A DNA stretch of 37,436 nucleotides from Rhynchonema sp. JSB1_4 (taxonomy: Eukaryota > Nematoda > Chromadorea > Monhysterida > Xyalidae): the NCBI GenBank assembly GCA_030248065.1, contig JASAMV010006722.1, forward strand, positions 1-37,436, in the 5' to 3' direction. The notes under the pieces are model-generated. The model was not told the origin of the DNA. It saw only the letters and a program-made list of their open reading frames with translations, and searched no databases. The position numbers were made by a program, and so were the translations under genes. Below are positions 31,610 through 37,436 of the stretch, piece after piece. Numbering within the stretch: the stretch's first letter is position 1; every line of letters begins with the position of its first letter.

Positions 31610-33566
31610 ATGGCCGCCCATTCGAAATGGTGTGATTGCGCGTACATGTTGGAACTGAAGCCACGCAGTACCGATGCTTCACTGTTCGTTGATTGCCCGC
31701 TCGTCGGACAACAGACGTTTGTTTTTGTGTTCTATTGCTGCTTTTTGGAACTACAATACGTTGGGCTGACAGGAAAACGTTTGAGATGCCTAGTTTGCCA
31801 ATTATTTGCTGCAGCCATCGCAACGAACTGGTGAAGATCTTCAAAGATCGAATCGAGATCGGCCCATCCGAGAGTGAGACGCGCGAACTGGATGCGGAAT
31901 CGAAGGGACGATGTCAGGGAATGATTAGGTCGGTGTTGATCTTCGCGCAGTTGTGTCGGTTTATCAATTCATTTGTTGGACATGGTATTGTTCCGTTCCT
32001 CAGATAAATGTGTGGAATTGTATGACACATGACTGATTTCAGCGATGTGTCTCTTTGCCCGGGCACAGTGCAGAACATCGCATGGGCTGACGAAGACCGT
32101 GTGTTCACGTGTAAATTGGGTACGGACACGGTGCTTGGTACGTTTGACTTGGTGTCCAAATTTTTACACATGACATCACACTCAGTTGTTTTGTAGCCGC
32201 TAAATCTTTTGCGACACTTGCACGTGAGTGTTGCAACTGTGATGTTTCACTCGACTCCGTCTGCATGGGTGACGTCAGTCGACAAGCGACGTGCAACACT
32301 TGTCAGGAGGAATTCTTCAAACCAAACTGGTTCGCGTTTTTGTTGCGCAAACAAAATTGGGCCAGTTTGATTGTACTGAGTATGTTTTTTCTCATTTGAG
32401 CATCCGTATCTGCCGTGCGCTGCCCTGTGATGATTGGCAGTCAGCAATGGATTCTGTCGATTTGTTCTGTCATCACCACAACAATCATAATGTTTCATGC
32501 AATGGTGATGCTGCCAGTTCCGAGTCCGGTCAACAACAACAGCCCCGCTCGTTCCTGCCTGAGCAAGGCGAATGTCACATATCCGATTCGTACCTGCTGG
32601 TGCACAAGGACAGCACACAATCCCTAAAAGTCAATAGTGAGACGAAGGCAGTGCATTGCGAACATTGTCTGGCAGATGTTGGAATGCTCTGCAGAGGTTG
32701 GATTATTGACAGATGGTTGCAGTTGAGACGATTTTGTATTTGGCTTTTTTTATTTTCTTTTGCTATTTCAAGGTTTCTTTCAAAATGTTTCAGTTCACCC
32801 CGGTGTGTATCAGTTGTATCATGTTGGTGTTCAACTGCAAAAAGCCGAAAATCCGCTGTCTCAATCGTGGTTGAACTCCAGGTTAGTTTTCTCACGTAAT
32901 ATGTTTCAATTAAAATTGCAGATAAAAGCAAATGCTTGTGACTATAACTCAGATTTCAAACGACTGAGCGTTACTTTGCGTGGACATTGGCCACCAACTG
33001 TGAGACATATTCTTCACTGAAATTCCTGGTTCGCTCGTTCGAAAAGCGTGTGCATTTATTGGTGAGTTAGTTATTGTGTTTACAAACTAGTTGAGTAAAA
33101 TAGAAATGATAAAAAAAGAGAGAACTAATCTATGTTAACAGATCTGGCTGCTCGATTCGTACTCTGTATTTGTGTTTGGCAAAATGTGCGTGTTGCCGAC
33201 GTCAAGTACGAGTGACCCGCCGATCACAACGCTGAAAATGATGTATAAATTGTACGACGAAACCACTGCCAAAAAGTTGGTCGACCTTTTCTTAATTTCT
33301 AGGCACTTTCATCTCCAGTTCGCTGTTTCAGCGACCCGCGTGCGAGTGGTCAAGACGCGAGTGTCACCATTCTATCGCTGCCCAATGCGGCGTGTCGTGA
33401 TCTGCAGCAGTTGTTGATGGAAAGCACGCAGTCACTCCCACCCGTCTGCAGAACCATCGGACAATTCTATGTGCGTTTGTTTGGTTATTTGAGTTCATTG
33501 TGTTCTGAAGAAAGTTCATCCCATTTTCCATTACTTTTTCAGGTCGGATATCTGCGCACCAACTGA
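31610..33566 (+). CDS. UBE3D: E3 ubiquitin-protein ligase E3D (HECT-like, E2-binding protein)
   Basis: UBE3D (UBE2CBP) is a HECT-like E3 that binds the E2 UBE2C/UbcH10. Ten exons: 31610-31716, 31773-31928, 32043-32137, 32197-32329, 32401-32696, 32773-32881, 32953-33061, 33142-33275, 33332-33470, 33543-33566; 433 aa, a little longer than the human protein. Motifs in order: CNTC in exon 4, RALPCDDWQ (family LP.E.W) and ECHISDSYLLVH in exon 5, CEHC completing the second zinc-binding Cys pair, IWLLDSYSVFV in exon 8, and LSLPNAACRDLQQLL near the end. The start ATG has a good context (aaaATGG) and is the first Met before a conserved-looking N-terminus. Exon 1/2 and exon 8/9 junctions rest on phase and are the least certain. 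Confidence 0.88.
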
Positions 33567-33804
33567 TCAGCATAAGAATGATGCAAATTTATCAAACTCA
33601 CCGTTGTTTTGGTTGTTAATTAGGAGAGACACGTGTATTGCTGTATTTTGAAGATAAAATGCTGGATGTGACTCTTGTTGGAGCGTTTTATGTTCTTGAT
33701 TATCGGTACCGGCTACTCCAACCGAGGCATTGAATTGCCTTATCTGCTGTTGTCCACTCATCATCGCTCATAACTGGTTTTATGTTTTGCGTTGTTTATT
33801 GGGC

Positions 33805-36142
33805 ATGTCTGACTCCATATTTCCGTCCACCACGTTTGTGTGCCTGTTGCCCATTGGCATCGGCAAAGTTAGACATCGAGCGTTGACCAATCAATTAACG
33901 AAAAACGGGGCTACTGTGGTCGACAAAGCAACGCACGATAAAGTGACGCATGTTGTGTTGGACGATGATGTCAGTGAAGACTCTGTGGCTCAATTGTTGA
34001 TAGGCCTGAGATCTGATGTTCAGGTTAGCATCATGCGAGTCGCATTTTAGCGGCATTTTTGTGCGATATTTGTCTTAGTCGGAGTTAGCAAAGTTGCCAA
34101 TTATCAGTCATCAATTTAGCAAGCGACCGGAATATTAAATTTCAGGTTGTCCGGACGCGCTGGATTAGTGAATGTCTAAAATCCGGGAAAATGCTGTCCA
34201 CTGAGAACTATCTTGTGCTTCGTACAATCGCAGAGCAAGCAAAATGTGAAACATCATCTGTTGGAGAGAAGCGAAGTGCACCGGATGCAATTTCGGACGC
34301 TGATGTCACGCCGAAACGGAGGAAACTATTTGTTTGCGAGGTTGGCGTTTTGATCCTTTGCCTGCTCAATGTTGAGATTTCAAAACCAAGGTGATTGACA
34401 TTGTCCATTGGTGTTGCTCCTAATTTTATTCCAGGTTCCGTCTCCACAAAGGCAGGCCGCGACCAATGCGAATGCGCTCGAAGCAAATGTAACCGATCAA
34501 CACCCGAATCAGGCAATTATGGATGAACTAAAAGTACTGGCTCAAAGTACGTGCTTATTTTGAGCCCTATTTGTAAAGCCTCGAATGTTTCTCAACCCAA
34601 GGGCAGGCCAACTAGCAACCTTTCTTCACTGACTGACAGGTTACACATCAATTAATGACAAATGGCGTGCGTTGACGTATGAAAAGGCAATCAAACAGGT
34701 CGAGCAGTGCAAATCGCCCATTAAAACCAAAGAGGACATTGCAAAGTTGAAAGGTTCTGTTTTTATGATGTGCCAGTTTGCGAGTGCTTTAGTATTTCGT
34801 CATTAAAAATGCGACCTGATGTGCTGATTATTACCACAACATTATCAAATATTCGTTTGCCTTTTATTTTCAGGCATCGGCACCAAACTCACTGCCAAAA
34901 TTCTCGAGATCATCGAGACAGGCGGGCATTTACGCAAAGCTGACGAGATGCGCAAGGATGTCCGGGTGCGCACCATGATTCTGTTCAACAACATTTGGGG
35001 CGTCGGACCGTCCACTGCTGAACAATGGTATGCAAAGGTGAGACATTATTGTTTTGCATTTTTTTGTTCGTTAGTTTTTATCACAAGCCAATAAATATTA
35101 TTGCAAGTCTCCTATCCATTACAGCTCTCAATTAGCACAATTTTTGACTAACATATTATAGGGACTGCGCACCCTGGATGATGTGCGATGCAAAGCGAAA
35201 TTGACAAGTCAACAAGAAATCGGGCTGAGATATTATGATGAGTTCTTGGAGAGAATGCCGAGAGAGGAAGCGAGACAAATTGCTGACACGGTATTCAAAC
35301 TTATTCTCACAGTAATGTTTCAAATAACTAAGAATTGTACGTCTATCATCAGGTGATCGCAGCAGCAGAATGTCTTGTTCCTGGTGTGATCTGCCAAGCG
35401 TGTGGCAGTTACAGGCGCGGCAAGGCCACGTGTGGTGATGTGGATATACTCGTGACGCACAAGGATGGAACATCACATGAATGTCTGGCAACGTTGGTCA
35501 AGAAATTGACCGATCAAGGTTGAATGCGCCTCTTTGGCTGTCATGACAACATCAAACCGAACCGTTGAACAAAAACTAATTATTTCTGCCTGCCAGATTT
35601 TCTCACCGATCACCTGGTACATTGTTGCAGTGATGGCAATCAACACAAATACATGGGCGTGTGCATATTGCCTGGTGACAACAGAAAGGTTGGATCGCCT
35701 TTGTTTGCGAATTCAGGAATGTAAGAACAATAACTGACAAAAAATTCATTTAATTTTTTCAGCACCGTCGTCTCGACATCATAACCGTGCCCTACAACGA
35801 ATATGGCCCATCGTTGATCTACTTCACTGGCAGTGCGCACTTCACACGGTCGATCTACGCGAAGGCAAAGTCGATGGGCATGAGGCTGAATCAACACGGA
35901 TTGAGGGGTGGAGTTATGAGACAGGTTGACGTTTGGTTGCATGTGCCGATTACTCTTATTTGGGGCCTAAAGCGGCTCTCAGCCAGAGTTGTGCTTGAGT
36001 TCTCACGGTTTTAGCTCGTTTTGTCATTCAGGCAGGCGAAAAACTCAACGACGGATTTGAGATCGAAACGCCAACGGAGCGATCGGTATTTGAAGCTCTC
36101 GGCCTGGAGTACCGCACACCTGAAGAACGGGACCACGTTTGA
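33805..36142 (+). CDS. POLL: DNA polymerase lambda (family X)
   Basis: Pol lambda fills gaps in end joining and base-excision repair. Ten exons: 33805-34023, 34146-34340, 34435-34546, 34640-34753, 34874-35037, 35162-35290, 35353-35518, 35597-35688, 35763-35924, 36032-36142; 487 aa. Domains: an N-terminal BRCT (to about residue 95; [17 protein letters not shown]), a polar linker with a KRRK basic cluster, the 8-kDa lyase domain ([17 protein letters not shown]; helix-hairpin-helix [12 protein letters not shown] with the likely Schiff-base Lys at 222), a second HhH ([15 protein letters not shown]), fingers/palm ([19 protein letters not shown], catalytic Asp 340 and 342) and [12 protein letters not shown] with Asp 402, then [11 protein letters not shown]. 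All three catalytic Asp are present, and BRCT plus HhH favours lambda over beta. The ATG at 33805 is the only Met before the BRCT. Confidence 0.95.
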
Positions 36143-36480
36143 TTTTGAGTGTGAATCGTGTAAAATAGTGTTCTCGTCAGCTTTTTGCTGTGGTTATGAT
36201 GTGATGTTCTGTCATTATTCCGTGTTGAACTCTGTTTGGCTGTGATTTTTTTGTGTTTCACAAATGTTCTGCTTTAGCCTTGTTGACTGTGCCTGTGTTA
36301 TTATTATCTGATTAAATATTGGGAATTTGAATTACTGCTAATTTTATCTTGGTGCATTGTTGACGCCTCAGATCTCTCCACAATTAAAGAGACGATGTAC
36401 TTGTGATGGTCACCGATCGTTTTTGTTTCCTAATCTATGCTAATGTTTTCGGTTCCTGATCTGGTCATTTGCGATCGGCG

Positions 36481-37252
36481 ATGTCTCGAGTAATCCGAAG
36501 TGAGTTTATGTTCATCGTTTCGCTTGTTTGCTTCTGGAACACCGCCAATGAAAGCCTTTTTTACAAAAACGGTTGCCGTTTCCAGCATGTTGGGTGTACA
36601 AGCCACTGCACAAGTACCAAGTGCTGCCGCGACCACCGACAGACATCCGTCCGTACGACTACGAGAAATACGGTGCCACACCAGAGACATTCCCGGAAAG
36701 ATTGGAGAATCCGCCCAAATTGTTGCTGGTCTGGGTCTGGAAGGCAAACGTTCGCTGGACCGGGGCACGCGCAAGGGAACGCGATCACTTGCGAATGTTG
36801 TTCGGCGATAATTTTGAGGTTATCGGGCTTGAAAACGGAACAGATGCAATCGTACTGGGACCTGACGATCATTGATGCAGGTGGTGCAGTGGACATAGAT
36901 AGCTGGAGGTGTCCAGTTCGGTAGACATAGACTTGATGTCCGAACACAAATATGGATAGCTGGGTTTGGGAGCCAGTTTTATTGACTACTTTCATAAAGT
37001 TAAGTCGAACTGCTGCAGCCTGGTCGTATGTACGTGCTGAAGAACATCCCGAGTGTGAACAAAGAACTGTGGCCTGTGAAACATCTGCTTGAGATTCGCC
37101 CAATCACATTTCCGCATGGCGAACCAACCGAATCAGATGTGATGCACACGCGATTGCACGCGGATGGCACTTGCGTGGTGGATAGATCGGTGCAAGATGG
37201 GGATCAGGTGGGATGCGAATGGAGCTTGGATGGTTTTTATTTTTTGGATTGA
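36481..37252 (+). CDS. MRPL30: Mitochondrial large-subunit ribosomal protein uL30m
   Basis: A structural protein of the mitochondrial large ribosomal subunit. Exons: 36481-36499, 36586-36818, 37019-37252, phase-consistent, 161 aa, the same as the human length. Motifs: YEKYGATPE near the N-terminus, PPKLLLVWVWKANVRW at the start of the L30 fold, RERDHLRMLFGDN, then VLKNIPSVNKELWPVKHLLE and IRPITFPHGEP, the most conserved part. The N-terminus is basic and could target mitochondria. The first coding exon is only 19 nt and rests on a GTGAGT donor and phase. The 3' end is uncertain: CAG|GTGGGA at 37207 could splice to an acceptor at 37397, giving an open segment PEMFFDLRFMKFA running off the window. 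Confidence 0.88.
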
Positions 37253-37436
37253 TTATTTGGTCAGTTCAGTACATACTGTTACACTACAACGCTCGGTTCT
37301 CGTTACGTGACGATTTGATAGACGTTGTTCTGTGGCTGTGGGCTGTTTGCTGTGTTATTTGCGATTTTTCATGAGCGCTTCTAGCGTTTTGTTACAGCCG
37401 GAAATGTTTTTCGACTTGCGTTTTATGAAATTTGCT

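Overview
The window is eukaryotic nuclear DNA from an animal, almost certainly an invertebrate. Seven genes can be rebuilt from GT-AG exons whose phases agree at every junction. Five are conserved housekeeping genes: NOM1, IK/RED, UBE3D, POLL and MRPL30. One is a GT31 glycosyltransferase and one a seven-transmembrane gustatory-receptor-like (GRL) protein. GRLs are absent from vertebrates, and DNA polymerase lambda is missing from several model ecdysozoans, so a lophotrochozoan or another non-model invertebrate fits. The sequence alone does not fix the phylum. The standard genetic code works throughout, and most introns are 50-500 nt. All exon borders were placed by eye from splice signals, phase and remembered family similarity; no alignment was run.

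Layout: 1-277 is intronic sequence with a 60-bp tandem repeat. 278-3998 is the C-terminal part of NOM1 (MIF4G end plus MA3), its 5' part lying outside the window. 4.1-15.3 kb is a gene-poor stretch built largely of short non-autonomous transposable elements: an 844-bp terminal-direct-repeat element with a tRNA-like sequence in each repeat (4838-5681), a Harbinger-like MITE (6009-6290), an unclassified GGTCG-rich element (11396-11880) and a hAT MITE with a perfect 8-bp target duplication (12275-12773). 15379-22268 is the GRL chemoreceptor-like gene; 22784-24260 is the GT31 gene; 24401-24892 is a Tc1/mariner-like MITE.

25595-31264 is IK/RED in 17 exons. Its first intron holds two elements and its eighth holds an 874-bp foldback element with 262-bp arms. 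UBE3D (31610-33566), POLL (33805-36142) and MRPL30 (36481 to about 37252) follow closely. All seven genes lie on the plus strand, and the last four are separated by only 238-345 bp, so shared transcription with trans-splicing is possible but not shown.

Functionally the genes are unrelated: ribosome biogenesis, spliceosome activation, ubiquitin ligation, double-strand-break and base-excision repair, mitochondrial translation, glycan synthesis and ligand sensing. The most unusual item is the 844-bp element, which resembles a TRIM retrotransposon with a Pol III (tRNA-type) promoter inside its LTR, comparable in plan to the plant Cassandra elements that carry 5S rRNA.
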